A DNA stretch of 64,000 nt from Serratia liquefaciens (GCF_027594825.1 NZ_CP088930.1:2665019-2729018); one strand, 5' to 3'. Counted from the stretch's first letter, positions 36,673-46,637 are shown. The notes: a model not told the origin generated them from the letters alone. A program made the numbers and translations.

Positions 36673-38025
36673 ATGACCAAACATTACGATTATCTAGCAA
36701 TTGGCGGCGGCAGCGGCGGCATCGCATCGATCAACCGGGCAGCCATGTACGGCCAGAAATGCGCACTGATTGAAGCCAAAGAACTGGGCGGCACCTGCGT
36801 AAACGTGGGTTGTGTACCGAAAAAAGTTATGTGGCATGCGGCGCAAATCGCCGAGGCCATCCACCTGTACGGCCCGGATTACGGTTTCGATACCACCGTC
36901 AACGCGTTTGACTGGAAGAAGCTGGTCGCCAACCGCACCGCTTATATCGACCGCATCCATAATTCCTACGACAACGTGCTGGGTAAAAACAAAGTCGACG
37001 TGATCAAAGGCTTCGCACGCTTTATCGACGCCCACACGGTGGAAGTGAACGGTGAAAAAATCACCGCCGACCATATCCTGATCGCCACCGGAGGCCGTCC
37101 AAGCCACCCTGACATTCCAGGTGCAGAATACGGCATCGATTCAGACGGTTTCTTCGATCTGGACGCCATGCCAAAACGCGTTGCGGTGGTGGGTGCTGGC
37201 TATATCGCGGTAGAAATCGCCGGCGTGCTGAACGCGCTCGGGGCCGAAACGCACCTGTTCGTACGTAAACACGCGCCACTGCGGACTTTCGACCCTATGG
37301 TTGTCGAGACCCTGGTGGAAGTGATGAACACCGAAGGGCCAAGCCTGCACACGGAATCCGTGCCAAAAGCCATCGTCAAAAACGCCGACGGCAGCCTGAC
37401 GTTGCAGTTGGAAAACGGCAAGGAATTCACCGTCGACAGCCTGGTGTGGGCGATTGGCCGCGAACCGGCGACCGATAACCTGAACCTGGCCGCTACCGGG
37501 GTGAAAACCAACGAAAAAGGCTATATCGACGTCGATAAATACCAAAATACCAACGTAAAAGGGATTTACGCGGTGGGCGACAACACCGGCGCCGTCGAAC
37601 TGACCCCGGTCGCCGTTGCCGCAGGCCGTCGCCTGTCAGAACGCCTGTTCAACAACAAGCCGGAAGAGCACCTGGATTACAGCAACATCGCCACCGTGGT
37701 GTTCAGCCACCCGCCGATCGGCACCATTGGCCTGACCGAACCGGAAGCGATTGAGAAATTCGGTGCGGACAACGTGAAAGTGTACAAATCTTCCTTCACC
37801 GCCATGTACAGCGCCGTGACGCAGCACCGCCAACCGTGCCGCATGAAGCTGGTCTGCGTGGGCAAAGAAGAGAAGATTGTCGGCCTGCACGGCATCGGTT
37901 TCGGCATGGACGAGATCCTGCAGGGCTTTGCCGTAGCCATTAAAATGGGCGCGACCAAGAAAGACTTCGACAACACCGTGGCGATCCACCCGACCGCCGC
38001 AGAAGAGTTTGTGACCATGCGCTAA
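36673..38025 (+). CDS. gor: Glutathione reductase
   Basis: 450 residues, same length as E. coli Gor. FAD-binding [15 protein letters not shown], the redox-active disulfide in [13 protein letters not shown] (about 38-50), the NADPH-binding [15 protein letters not shown] (about 170) and the dimer-interface catalytic HPTAAEE at the C-terminus are all present. It keeps glutathione reduced with NADPH. A strong terminator follows. Beyond it the conserved neighbourhood ends and the NRPS-PKS cluster begins. Confidence 0.96.
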   Translation: MTKHYDYLAIGGGSGGIASINRAAMYGQKCALIEAKELGGTCVNVGCVPKKVMWHAAQIAEAIHLYGPDYGFDTTVNAFDWKKLVANRTAYIDRIHNSYDNVLGKNKVDVIKGFARFIDAHTVEVNGEKITADHILIATGGRPSHPDIPGAEYGIDSDGFFDLDAMPKRVAVVGAGYIAVEIAGVLNALGAETHLFVRKHAPLRTFDPMVVETLVEVMNTEGPSLHTESVPKAIVKNADGSLTLQLENGKEFTVDSLVWAIGREPATDNLNLAATGVKTNEKGYIDVDKYQNTNVKGIYAVGDNTGAVELTPVAVAAGRRLSERLFNNKPEEHLDYSNIATVVFSHPPIGTIGLTEPEAIEKFGADNVKVYKSSFTAMYSAVTQHRQPCRMKLVCVGKEEKIVGLHGIGFGMDEILQGFAVAIKMGATKKDFDNTVAIHPTAAEEFVTMR

Positions 38026-38045
38026 ATACCGTCACAGTACTGCAT

Positions 38046-38078
38046 GGGTCATATGCTTAACCATATGACCCTTTTTTT
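38046..38078 (+). terminator. Rho-independent terminator of gor
   Basis: Ten-base perfect stem GGGTCATATG (38046-38055) / CATATGACCC (38062-38071), six-base loop, then a run of seven T. It separates gor from the convergent biosynthetic operon, whose last stop is 18 bases further on. Confidence 0.9.
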
Positions 38079-38095
38079 AACTGCAGACTCAGCCA

Positions 38096-39103
38096 TCAGC
38101 CGCGGGTATCCACCGTCACAGAGGCCGACAAGCCGCTGTCGATCTGCTCGGGATGGTCAAAGACAATTTTTACAGGCACACGCTGCACGATCTTGGTGAA
38201 ATTCCCGGTAGCGTTATCGGGTGGCAATAACGCGAAGGTTGCCCCGGTGGCGGGTGAAACGCTATCGACTTTGGCGTAAAACGTTTTCCCCGGGTAAGCG
38301 TCAATGTAGACTTCTACCGGTAACCCTTTACGCATCCGCGCCTTTTGGGTTTCTTTGAAGTTGGCACTGATCCAAGGGGTTTTTCCGGACACAATACTGG
38401 CGATGGCTTGCCCCGCTTGCACCATCATTCCGACCTGCAGGCTGCGATTACTGATCACGCCGTCAATCGGCGCGACTATTCGTGTATAACTCAGCGTCAG
38501 CTTTGCTTGCTCTAGGTTAGCTTGAGCTTGTTCCACGTTAGCCCTGCCCTGTTCAATCTCGCTTTGTTGTACGTTAAGCTTATCGCTTTGCGTCCTCAGA
38601 CTCGCTTGCGTCTGGGTGTATTTCGCCTCTGCCACCTTGTAACTGGACGTTGCATTATCCATATCACCTTGTGAAACATAATGTTTTTTATCAAGAATTT
38701 GAAAACGAAGGTATTGTTGGCGCGCGTACTGCAGACTGGCTGCCGCGGAACTTACGTCGCTACGGTATTCCTCTATGGTGCTTTTTTGCATCTGATAACT
38801 GGCTTGGGCATTGGTCAATGCAGCCTGGCTCTGCGCCAACGTCGCCACCGCTTTTTGTACGGCGACAACAAACTCCCTGTCGTCCAACTGCGCCAACAAA
38901 TCACCTTTTTTTACTCGATGGTTGTCCAGAATATTTGAATTAACCACCACAGCACTGATGCGAGCGCTGATATTGGTAATGTCAGTTTGTATATAGGCGT
39001 TGTCGGTGGTTTGGAAATAACGCCAATAAAGAAGCCAATAAAAAAAACCGGCCAGCACCACTATCAGGGCAAGTAATAAAGCTATTTTCCTAGTGTGTTT
39101 CAT
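38096..39103 (-). CDS. HlyD/EmrA-type membrane-fusion protein
   Basis: 335 residues: one N-terminal membrane helix (IALLLALIVVLAGFFYWLLY), a barrel-lipoyl half (DNAYIQTDITNISARISAVV), a long coiled-coil hairpin (about 85-195), then the second lipoyl half (VVAPIDGVISNRSLQVG, about 210). EmrA proteins bridge an inner-membrane MFS pump to TolC. ATG 39103 with TTGGAA eight bases upstream is preferred to the in-frame TTG at 39115. It is the last gene of the cluster and most likely partners the EmrB-like exporter three genes before it. A stable hairpin sits just before its ribosome site. Confidence 0.88.
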   Translation of the reverse strand: MKHTRKIALLLALIVVLAGFFYWLLYWRYFQTTDNAYIQTDITNISARISAVVVNSNILDNHRVKKGDLLAQLDDREFVVAVQKAVATLAQSQAALTNAQASYQMQKSTIEEYRSDVSSAAASLQYARQQYLRFQILDKKHYVSQGDMDNATSSYKVAEAKYTQTQASLRTQSDKLNVQQSEIEQGRANVEQAQANLEQAKLTLSYTRIVAPIDGVISNRSLQVGMMVQAGQAIASIVSGKTPWISANFKETQKARMRKGLPVEVYIDAYPGKTFYAKVDSVSPATGATFALLPPDNATGNFTKIVQRVPVKIVFDHPEQIDSGLSASVTVDTRG

Positions 39104-39119
39104 AGCTGATTCCAATAAG

Positions 39120-39145
39120 CTGAATGGCGTTCGAGCGCCATTCAG
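39120..39145 (-). promoter_or_regulatory. Intercistronic hairpin before the adaptor gene
   Basis: Ten-base perfect arms CTGAATGGCG (39120-39129) / CGCCATTCAG (39136-39145) around six bases, in the 88-base gap between the reductase stop and the adaptor start. Read on the minus strand it is not followed by a T run, so it is more likely an mRNA-stability or translation element than a terminator. Confidence 0.55.
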
Positions 39146-39191
39146 GTTTAAAAATGGGTCATCTTGGGTGCAATATTCACTTTTCTCGTTA

Positions 39192-40208
39192 TCACATCCG
39201 TATCAATTGCTTGCCTAAATGTTTGCCATTGAGCAAGTCAATAAATGCCTGGGGGGCATTTTCCAGTCCGTCGGCTATCGTCTCGCGGTATTTCAACTGA
39301 CCTTTTTCTGCCGCATTCAATAAGAAGGTGTCCGACTCAAGGTAATCCTTGAACCATTCAGTCACCAGGAAGAAACGATTCACAGGAGCGTCGGGCAGGG
39401 AGGAGAAAAAGGCCGCAGGACTGGCTGCATCAACCTCAGTGCCCAGATTGTAATTAGCGGCATTCCCGCAGATGGGCACCCTGGCACCTTCATTCAGTAA
39501 TTTGGCGACAAACAGCGAAATGCGCCCGCCAACGTTCTCAAAATAGATATCGATACCTTGTGGACACGCGGCGCGAAGATCGCGTTTGAGATCCGCAGTT
39601 TTATAGTTCAGGCAAGCATCGAAGCCCAACTCCTCAACTGCATAGCGACATTTTTCGTCGCTCCCAGCCAGTCCCACAACGCGACAGCCTGCCAGCTTGC
39701 CGAGTTGCCCCACTACCGAGCCCACCGACCCCGAGGCGGCAGAAACCACCAGCGTCTCACCCGGCTTAGGCTTCGCTATTTTGTTCAAACCAAAATAAGC
39801 CGAACGGCCAGGCGTACCCACCACGCTGAGAAAAATAGTGGGAGACAATGCCGTTGGCGGCAAACGATGAACGGTAAAATTTTGCGCATCGCCAACATAA
39901 TATTTCTGCCAACCGGAGAAGCTAAATACGCGATCACCAACACTAAACAGAGGATTACGGGAGGCAACAATCTCACCAATAGTTTCCCCCTGGATCACCT
40001 CCCCTAACTTGATCGAACTAATATAACCGGTGCTCTTATTGAGCCTTGCGCGAGTATAAAGGTCTATCGATAACCACTTATTCTCGACCAGGAACTCGCC
40101 TGGATGTAATTCACCTACGGTGTCAGTTTCGACCCTGAAATTTTCCAGCGTTGCGGCCCCATCCGGGTGGCTATTTAATACGATCGATGTATTCTCAAAC
40201 TGACTCAT
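39192..40208 (-). CDS. NADP-dependent double-bond reductase, CurA/LTB4DH-like MDR family
   Basis: 338-residue medium-chain reductase without zinc ligands. It shows LSIDLYTRARLN (about 47), VVGTPGRSAYFGLNKIAKPKPGE (about 129), the cofactor loop SAASGSVGSVVGQLGKLAG (about 157) and a YFENVGG strand (about 226), as in curcumin reductase and leukotriene-B4 dehydrogenases. These enzymes reduce the C=C of alpha,beta-unsaturated carbonyls. In this cluster it may supply enoyl reduction in trans or inactivate a Michael acceptor made by the PKS; both are inference. The catalytic region is complete. AGAGGGGGA lies before ATG 40208. Confidence 0.82.
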   Translation of the reverse strand: MSQFENTSIVLNSHPDGAATLENFRVETDTVGELHPGEFLVENKWLSIDLYTRARLNKSTGYISSIKLGEVIQGETIGEIVASRNPLFSVGDRVFSFSGWQKYYVGDAQNFTVHRLPPTALSPTIFLSVVGTPGRSAYFGLNKIAKPKPGETLVVSAASGSVGSVVGQLGKLAGCRVVGLAGSDEKCRYAVEELGFDACLNYKTADLKRDLRAACPQGIDIYFENVGGRISLFVAKLLNEGARVPICGNAANYNLGTEVDAASPAAFFSSLPDAPVNRFFLVTEWFKDYLESDTFLLNAAEKGQLKYRETIADGLENAPQAFIDLLNGKHLGKQLIRM

Positions 40209-40276
40209 GTCGTTCCCCCTCTAAACTGCATATGAAATGATTTTCAGAGCCGGCAGCAATACTCGGCCAGGCGCGG

Positions 40277-40900
40277 TTAACGTCCTTTGGCGCGCAAATG
40301 GGATGTCCACCGGTATTTTGGCCAATAAAAACTGAACCACACCATCAGTAAGGTCAGCGGCCACCCACTCATAAAAATAATCGTATCGACAGGCAAGTCC
40401 TCCCTGTGCGATAGCGTATATACCCCGATAGCCTTCAGCAGAAACACCAGGATCCACGCCAGAGAAACTTCATGCCAAACCTTGGCATATTGTGGAGTGC
40501 CATAGGCTGGAATGCTTTTCAACATTGGCATCGCCTGCTCTGCCAGCGTGCGAACCATGGGTTTCCCTATCAGGGAATAGAATGCAAACACTATCACCAC
40601 GGAGAGTGCACCACTCACCGAGAGAAATACGTTTTCTTTCTTGATGGCGAATGGAGCGTATCCATGCAAATAAACGTAGTGACTGAACCCTGACACCAGG
40701 ATTAATGCAATCACCGACAAAGAACCGCTGCGTTTGGTCAGGAGCTCCACAGCGCCGGAATAGAGAGCCGTCACCAATAATGCAAGGCCCGCCCCCCCCC
40801 ACCAGAAAGCAATGTTATAAAGCACGATAGGGGCAATAATGGTGATGCGCGCGTCGCGCGATAGCAGGTAATGCCAGACAGTCATCGATTTTTGACTCAT
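40277..40900 (-). CDS. Multi-pass membrane protein, VC0807/septation-protein-like
   Basis: 207 residues with about six hydrophobic helices: ITIIAPIVLYNIAFWW, GLALLVTALYSGAVELL, a LSVIALILVSGF segment, LSVVIVFAFYSLIG, VSLAWILVFLLKAIGVY and PLTLLMVWFSFYW. The pattern resembles the VC0807 family, distantly like intracellular septation protein A. No catalytic residue is evident. Its ATG overlaps the exporter stop by four bases (ATGA), so the two are coupled and it may assist export or self-protection. The function is unknown. Confidence 0.7.
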   Translation of the reverse strand: MSQKSMTVWHYLLSRDARITIIAPIVLYNIAFWWGGAGLALLVTALYSGAVELLTKRSGSLSVIALILVSGFSHYVYLHGYAPFAIKKENVFLSVSGALSVVIVFAFYSLIGKPMVRTLAEQAMPMLKSIPAYGTPQYAKVWHEVSLAWILVFLLKAIGVYTLSHREDLPVDTIIFMSGWPLTLLMVWFSFYWPKYRWTSHLRAKGR

Positions 40901-42492
40901 CGTCCCCCCTCTTTTTTTGCATACAAACGAAAATCATGAGAAGAGAACAAGACGAGCAGCGCCGTTGCCAGCATCATTCCTCCCATGATCAGAAACAAAT
41001 CGTTAAATGCCATAATCTCCGACTCACGAGCGATCCTTTTACCCAGCAACGCGCAAGCCGTACTTTTGACACTTATGGCATCGGCCGCCAAACCGCGTTC
41101 GATCAGAAGGCTTTTTATGTTGCTGAGATATCCCGTAAACGCATTGCTGCCTGAAACCAACGAGGTCTTGATGACATCAACATGGGTGTAAATTCGCGTG
41201 ATGAAAAACGTGCTCAGGATAGCTGTGCCACAAGAACCGCCGAGGCTGCGAAAAATATTGATCAACACGGCAGAGGAAGCGCTGTCCTTTTGTTGGACAT
41301 TTCGGGTGGCGAGGAGGGAGAGAGGCACCATGATAAAAGGTTGCCCTAATGCGCGGATCAACATAGACCACGCCATCTGCGGCCCGGCAAAATTGCCATC
41401 CATCGAACAATCCATAAATGCGCTGATGGCCAGGCCAACAAACCCAATGCAGATCAGATATTTGGGGTTATAGCGTTGAATGAGCCGAGGAATAAACGGC
41501 AGGATGATCAACTGAGGAAAGCCCATCCAGATCACAACCGTGCCGATTTCGGACGCATTGTAATCATGCACCATCGTCAGATAGTAAGGCACCAGGAACA
41601 ACGTGCCATAGATAGCCACACCTAACATGGCGAAAATTACGATGGCGCACGAAAAGTTATAGTCACGAAACAGCCTTAGATTGATCAGCGGATGGGGGTG
41701 CGTAAGTTGGGAGTACATGAATATGATAAAGCTGATGCCAGAGGTTATCGCCAGCACGCAGATCATATTGGACTCCAGCCAGTTTTCCTCTCCCCCCTTT
41801 TCGAGAATGACCTCCAGCGCACCCAAGCACAGCATGACGGAAACAATGCCGACAAAATCCCCATGGCGAATGATGTTCCAGTTAATAGTTGGGTGTTTTA
41901 AAGCGTACTGAATCAGTCCCCACGACAGCAGGGCCGGAATGGCATTGATATAAAATATGGCGTGCCAGGAAAAATTATCGGTCAACCAGCCACCCAACGC
42001 GGGCCCCACCGCCGGCGCAAATGTGCCGATAATACTGAATAAGGACATACCTAAAGGCCGCTTTTCCATCGGCAGGATCTCGATAATCAAGCGAAATGAA
42101 ATCGGGATCAGCGCACCGCCGCTGAACCCTTGCAACGCCCGAAATACAATCATGGAGCTCAGGTTCCAGGCGGCGGAACAGAGCAACGATGCCCCGAGAA
42201 AACCGGCAATACACCATAGAGCATAGCGCCCCGTGCCCAGCGCCTGGCAAAGCCAGCCGCAAAGCGGGATAGCTACAATTTCGGCGGTGAAATAAGAGGT
42301 CATCAGCCAAGAACTGTCGTTCAACGTCGCGGAAAGCGCTCCCTGGATCACTTTCATTGATGAGTTGGCAATTTGAATATCCAGGATGGCCATAAAGCCC
42401 CCTATCAACCCGCCGATAATGGCGCACCACTCACGACGGGATACTCCGCCCTTCTCGGCCGGGGTATCCCGTGCCACCGCAGTGGTACTCAT
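40897..42492 (-). CDS. DHA2-family (EmrB-like) drug:H+ exporter
   Basis: 531-residue inner-membrane protein with 14 predicted helices. The first helix carries MAILDIQIANSSMKVIQGAL, the DHA2 motif D1 region, followed by WLMTSYFTAEIVAIPLCGWL and RALQGFSGGALIP, as in EmrB. The start overlaps the stop of the terminal NRPS gene (ATGA) and its own stop overlaps the next gene. Coupling to the last assembly-line enzyme points to export of the product, and so self-resistance, together with the EmrA-like adaptor downstream and a TolC encoded elsewhere. Confidence 0.88.
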   Translation of the reverse strand: MSTTAVARDTPAEKGGVSRREWCAIIGGLIGGFMAILDIQIANSSMKVIQGALSATLNDSSWLMTSYFTAEIVAIPLCGWLCQALGTGRYALWCIAGFLGASLLCSAAWNLSSMIVFRALQGFSGGALIPISFRLIIEILPMEKRPLGMSLFSIIGTFAPAVGPALGGWLTDNFSWHAIFYINAIPALLSWGLIQYALKHPTINWNIIRHGDFVGIVSVMLCLGALEVILEKGGEENWLESNMICVLAITSGISFIIFMYSQLTHPHPLINLRLFRDYNFSCAIVIFAMLGVAIYGTLFLVPYYLTMVHDYNASEIGTVVIWMGFPQLIILPFIPRLIQRYNPKYLICIGFVGLAISAFMDCSMDGNFAGPQMAWSMLIRALGQPFIMVPLSLLATRNVQQKDSASSAVLINIFRSLGGSCGTAILSTFFITRIYTHVDVIKTSLVSGSNAFTGYLSNIKSLLIERGLAADAISVKSTACALLGKRIARESEIMAFNDLFLIMGGMMLATALLVLFSSHDFRLYAKKEGGR

Positions 42493-45400
42493 GACAGCAC
42501 CTTACATAACTGACTGGCTGTCTGACTGATTTGCGGGGTATTCATCATTGAAATGTGATTACCTGGTGCGTTTATGACCGTCAGTCCCCCTTTTGCCAGC
42601 AACGCCCAGCCGAGGCCAGGGGTCTCCTGACGAAGGCGATCGGCCAGAATATCTTCGGCCTCTGCGACAACGATTTTGCCGGTATATTCTGCGCCCTGAT
42701 AACCGTCTGTGGCGGAAATATGGGCCTGCAAGATCGTCAGGAAATGCTGAAAATGAAGGCTGCTGATGTTATCCGGTACCAGATTTGCTCGCTTGAATTC
42801 TTGCAGGAAGAGTGCAGAACGTTGCGTTTCAGACATCGCCGCCAATGCCGGGCCGGCAATCGCGAGTGAAATGCCGGTAAAGCGCTCGACCTTACGTGCA
42901 AAATAGGCCAGCCGTTCGTACTCATCCAACGGCATCGCACGATCAACCTTAACCTGGGGCGCTGGCTGGTCCAATACCAGCACCGTCGGCGTCGATCCAA
43001 TGGCTGACTGCAGTTGTTGAGCCATTTCGAAAGCAATGGTCGCACCTAAAGACCAACCGCCCAAGACCAGATTCGGCCGTTGGACTATCTCTTGCGCCTG
43101 TAGCAGATAAAATGCAGCTAATGTTTTGATATCGTGGTTGTAGGCCTCATCTTTGCTAAAGTCAGCCACCTGCAAACCATACACCGGATACTCCGTCCCC
43201 AACTCGCGGGCCAGCGGGTGGTAACACAAGATGTTGCCACCTGCAGGATGAATCAGCAGCAAGGTTGGTTTACTTTCCACGTTCCCTGGATTAAGTAACA
43301 CTAACGGTGATAACTCTCGGGGTTCTTTTTGCGTTAGCAGGGCCGCAAGCTGCCGGATGCTGCTGGATTCAAACAGCTCACCCAATGATAAAGAGCTGCC
43401 AAAATGCTGGTTTACCTCAATAATCAACTTCAATGCAGTGACTGAGTTTCCCCCCAGTTTGAAGAAATCATCTCGCGTATCCAACTGCTCGCGTTGCAGC
43501 ACACGACAATAAATACCGTAGAGATGCTGTTCTATCGCGCCTTCCGGCTCCTTAGCCTGTTGAGACATATCAACGGAAGCGAAGGGCAGAGCCGCATAGT
43601 CGATTTTTCCGCTGGCCGTCAGCGGCAGCTTTTCCAACCATACCCATTGATCCGGCTGCATATAGTGAGGGAGTTGGTGTTGCAAAGCCGCCTGCACCTG
43701 AATGCATCCTTCCTTCATCACACCACAACAGTAAGCCACCAGCCGCGTTTCGCCTTCGCTTAGCGGCCATTGCTTGACGGCAGCTTGTTCAACGCCAGGC
43801 TGTTGCAGTATCACATGCTCTATTTCGCCCAGCTCCACACGGTAACCGCGTACTTTCACCTGGCGATCGAGCCGTCCCAAAAATTCAAGATTGCCATCCG
43901 ATAACCAGCGCCCCTTGTCACCAGTACGGTAGAGACGTTCGCCAGCCAAAAAAGGGTGGGGAATAAAATGAAGACGATTTTGCGTTTCAAGCCCCACATA
44001 ACCGGCGGTCAGGTGCGCTCCCCCCAGATAAATCTCGCCGGGCAGACCTATGGGGACTAGCTGTTGTTCAGGATCAAGCACTAACACATGGCTGTCCGCC
44101 AAAGGCTTGCCCACCGGTAAATAGTCACCAACGCCACAGTCAATAACGTCAGGGAGGGTATAGGTAGCAACACCGACGGTGCATTCAGTTGGCCCATAAT
44201 GATTAACAATTCGGCAATTTTCCCGCCATTGGCGGACATGCTTGACCAACGAGAGCGGTACCCTTTCCCCTCCCAGAACCAACAAATTACGCGGCAGCAA
44301 TGCGATTGCCTGTGGAGAGGTCAATAATGCCGCCAGATGCGTCGGCGTTATTTTCATGCAATCCAGCGGTTGATCGGCCAGATAAGAGAATAATGCCTGG
44401 GGATCGTTGAGCAGTTGGACACTGATCACCTCAAGCTGCCCCTGATTGATCAGCGCGGGGAACAACATGGTGTGTGCCAGATCGGTGGTGAAAGAAGAGA
44501 ACATGCCATATCGTGCACCCACCGGTTGGTTGAGAACCGGGGTGATCGCCTGACAATATTGGCTCAGATGGCCATGGTTTACCCTGACGCCCTTGGGTTT
44601 TCCGGTACTGCCGGAGGTATAGATAATGTACGCGGGTGCATCCACAGATGCTTTCGATGAAGCGGGATTGCCGCTGGGTAGCGCATCGAATATCTGATCT
44701 ATTGGGATTACAGGCCTTGAGATGTCGGGGGAATCCGCATCCACCAATATGAAGCGCACCGCAGAATCCTGCAAAATAAACTCGACCTGTTCCGCAGGCA
44801 GACCCGTATCGATGGGAACATAACATCCGCCCCCTTTCAATACGGCCAGCAGGGCCACGACGCTACGCTCGCTTTTTCCCATGAAGAGCGCGACAGGCTG
44901 CCCCGGCAATAGACCCTTCACCAGCAAATGGTGCGCTAAACGATTGGCTTGCTCATTGAGCTGTTGATAACTCAGTGTGCGACCGGCACAACGTACTGCC
45001 AGCAATTCAGGAGATTGAGCCGCCTGACGTTCAAATTGCTCATGAACAGCCTCGGGCACGTTATGGGGAGTAGGCTTGCATCCACTCAGCAACTGCAGGC
45101 GCTCCGCCCGGCTCACCAGCGACAAATCTTGCACCCTGAGTTGGGGGTGTTCGATGAAGGCTTCCAGCAGAGTTCGCAAATCGTTCAACATGCGCGTTAT
45201 CGTGCCCCGATTAAACAAGTCAGGGTTGTAGTTCATGGTAAACAACAAGCTACCGCTGTCTTCCTCTACCCACAGATTCAAATCCAGTTTTGACACGCCG
45301 TAATCAACCTTGAGCGGCTTATAGGTGAACCCTGTGGTGTTATGGAAATGCGGAAATACCTGATAGGTGAGCGCGGCCTGAAAAAGCGGGTTGACCTGCG

Positions 45401-46562
45401 GGTTACGCACATAGGCTATTTTGTCGAGAATATCATTGAGTGGGATCGCCTGATAAATCTGAGCCTGCTCACTCTCTTCACGAGCGCTTTTGACGATTTC
45501 CTGGAGCTTCGACACCGGACTTACCATCAAACGCAGGGGCAAAGTATTCATAAACAACCCCATCATGTTCTGTGTCTCGGGTTGATTACGGTTTGCGAAA
45601 GGCACGCCGATAACGATCTGTTGTTGTCCGCTATGCTTATGCAACAGGAGCGTATAGGCTGCCAGGATCACGTGGAACGGAGTGGCCCCCTGTTGCGCCG
45701 CATACGACTGAAGGCGCTGGATGAACCCCTGATCGAAATACTGACCAATCATACTGCCAGCCGTGCTCATCCTCGATGGCCGCGGGCGATCGGTCGCTAT
45801 CTCAAGCGCTCCTCGCATGTCTTTAAGCTTATTTGCCCAATGCATCAGCCCTTGTTGGTAATCCGTGCTGGAATACCACTGCTGTTCGGCCAGTGCATAA
45901 TCGGAGAATTGCAGGAAACCTTCGGTCTGCGGCATATCGCCATTAAGCACTCGGAAATAGATCTCCATAAATTCTTTGAAGAATAAATTAACCGTCCAAC
46001 CATCGGAAATAATGTGATGAAAGGTCAGTAACAAGACATACTCATGATGATTGGTTTTAATTATTCGCCAATACGAAAGCGGCCCATGTGCCAAATCAAA
46101 ATGCCGACGACCTTCCTCGCGCGCTACTTTTTCTATCCAAGCATCCCGTTCATCGTCAGGCATCGACGTAATGTCGTCATAGTGGAAATTAAGCAGGAGT
46201 TCATCGCTGACACACTGACACACCTCGTCGGTGACTACTTTGAACGTGGTGCGCAGAATGCTGTGCTTTTGCGTTAAGCAGGCCAGCGCTTTTTTAGCCA
46301 CCGCCATGTCGATATCCTGCTCAACCCGACAAGTGATGGCATAAGGATTGTTATATGCCTTCGCATCATCAAGATATTGGTCAAGCACCCACAGGCTTTT
46401 TTGGGCACCGGTCACTGGAAAGTGCGTTCTGCCAGACTCACTGTTTTTCTTGATGATTTTACCGGATGCAGCGGCCCCCGGAGTTTTTCTCTCTCTGGCA
46501 ATTTTTTTCAATTCATCCAGGCTCAGCGATTTGAGCATGGCGGTACTGATTTTAGTCATCAT
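42489..46562 (-). CDS. Terminal NRPS module, C-A(Asp)-T-TE
   Basis: 1357 residues. N-terminal linker (SLSLDELKKIARERK), condensation domain with HHIISDG (about 181), adenylation domain (A3 YTSGSTGKPKG about 646; YRTGDKGRW; PLTASGKIDY), carrier with LGGNSV (about 1036), and thioesterase with GGWSLGA (about 1167) and GNHISM (about 1334). By hand alignment to GrsA the specificity residues read D-L-T-K-V-G-H-V-G, close to the Asp code DLTKVGHIG of surfactin synthetase. The C domain would accept the PKS product, so Asp is the last residue and TE releases a free acid or a cycle. AGCGGGA lies before ATG 46562; the stop overlaps the exporter start. Confidence 0.88.
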   Translation of the reverse strand: MMTKISTAMLKSLSLDELKKIARERKTPGAAASGKIIKKNSESGRTHFPVTGAQKSLWVLDQYLDDAKAYNNPYAITCRVEQDIDMAVAKKALACLTQKHSILRTTFKVVTDEVCQCVSDELLLNFHYDDITSMPDDERDAWIEKVAREEGRRHFDLAHGPLSYWRIIKTNHHEYVLLLTFHHIISDGWTVNLFFKEFMEIYFRVLNGDMPQTEGFLQFSDYALAEQQWYSSTDYQQGLMHWANKLKDMRGALEIATDRPRPSRMSTAGSMIGQYFDQGFIQRLQSYAAQQGATPFHVILAAYTLLLHKHSGQQQIVIGVPFANRNQPETQNMMGLFMNTLPLRLMVSPVSKLQEIVKSAREESEQAQIYQAIPLNDILDKIAYVRNPQVNPLFQAALTYQVFPHFHNTTGFTYKPLKVDYGVSKLDLNLWVEEDSGSLLFTMNYNPDLFNRGTITRMLNDLRTLLEAFIEHPQLRVQDLSLVSRAERLQLLSGCKPTPHNVPEAVHEQFERQAAQSPELLAVRCAGRTLSYQQLNEQANRLAHHLLVKGLLPGQPVALFMGKSERSVVALLAVLKGGGCYVPIDTGLPAEQVEFILQDSAVRFILVDADSPDISRPVIPIDQIFDALPSGNPASSKASVDAPAYIIYTSGSTGKPKGVRVNHGHLSQYCQAITPVLNQPVGARYGMFSSFTTDLAHTMLFPALINQGQLEVISVQLLNDPQALFSYLADQPLDCMKITPTHLAALLTSPQAIALLPRNLLVLGGERVPLSLVKHVRQWRENCRIVNHYGPTECTVGVATYTLPDVIDCGVGDYLPVGKPLADSHVLVLDPEQQLVPIGLPGEIYLGGAHLTAGYVGLETQNRLHFIPHPFLAGERLYRTGDKGRWLSDGNLEFLGRLDRQVKVRGYRVELGEIEHVILQQPGVEQAAVKQWPLSEGETRLVAYCCGVMKEGCIQVQAALQHQLPHYMQPDQWVWLEKLPLTASGKIDYAALPFASVDMSQQAKEPEGAIEQHLYGIYCRVLQREQLDTRDDFFKLGGNSVTALKLIIEVNQHFGSSLSLGELFESSSIRQLAALLTQKEPRELSPLVLLNPGNVESKPTLLLIHPAGGNILCYHPLARELGTEYPVYGLQVADFSKDEAYNHDIKTLAAFYLLQAQEIVQRPNLVLGGWSLGATIAFEMAQQLQSAIGSTPTVLVLDQPAPQVKVDRAMPLDEYERLAYFARKVERFTGISLAIAGPALAAMSETQRSALFLQEFKRANLVPDNISSLHFQHFLTILQAHISATDGYQGAEYTGKIVVAEAEDILADRLRQETPGLGWALLAKGGLTVINAPGNHISMMNTPQISQTASQLCKVLS

Positions 46563-46606
46563 CGAATCCCGCTCTTGTCTGATTAAACATATTTGCCCAA
46601 GTGAAT

Positions 46607-46630
46607 GCCCCCATGCACATGCCTGGGGGC
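46607..46630 (-). promoter_or_regulatory. Intercistronic hairpin between PKS and terminal NRPS
   Basis: Arms GCCCCCA (46607-46613) / TGGGGGC (46624-46630) with a ten-base loop, in the 75-base gap after the PKS stop. No T run follows on the minus strand. It may set the ratio of the two proteins or mark an RNA-processing point. Confidence 0.5.
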
Positions 46631-46637
46631 GGCGGGA

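Noticed and set aside
39104..39115. TTG start for the EmrA-like adaptor
   Set aside because: The ATG at 39103 has a TTGGAA ribosome site at good distance; the TTG has none.
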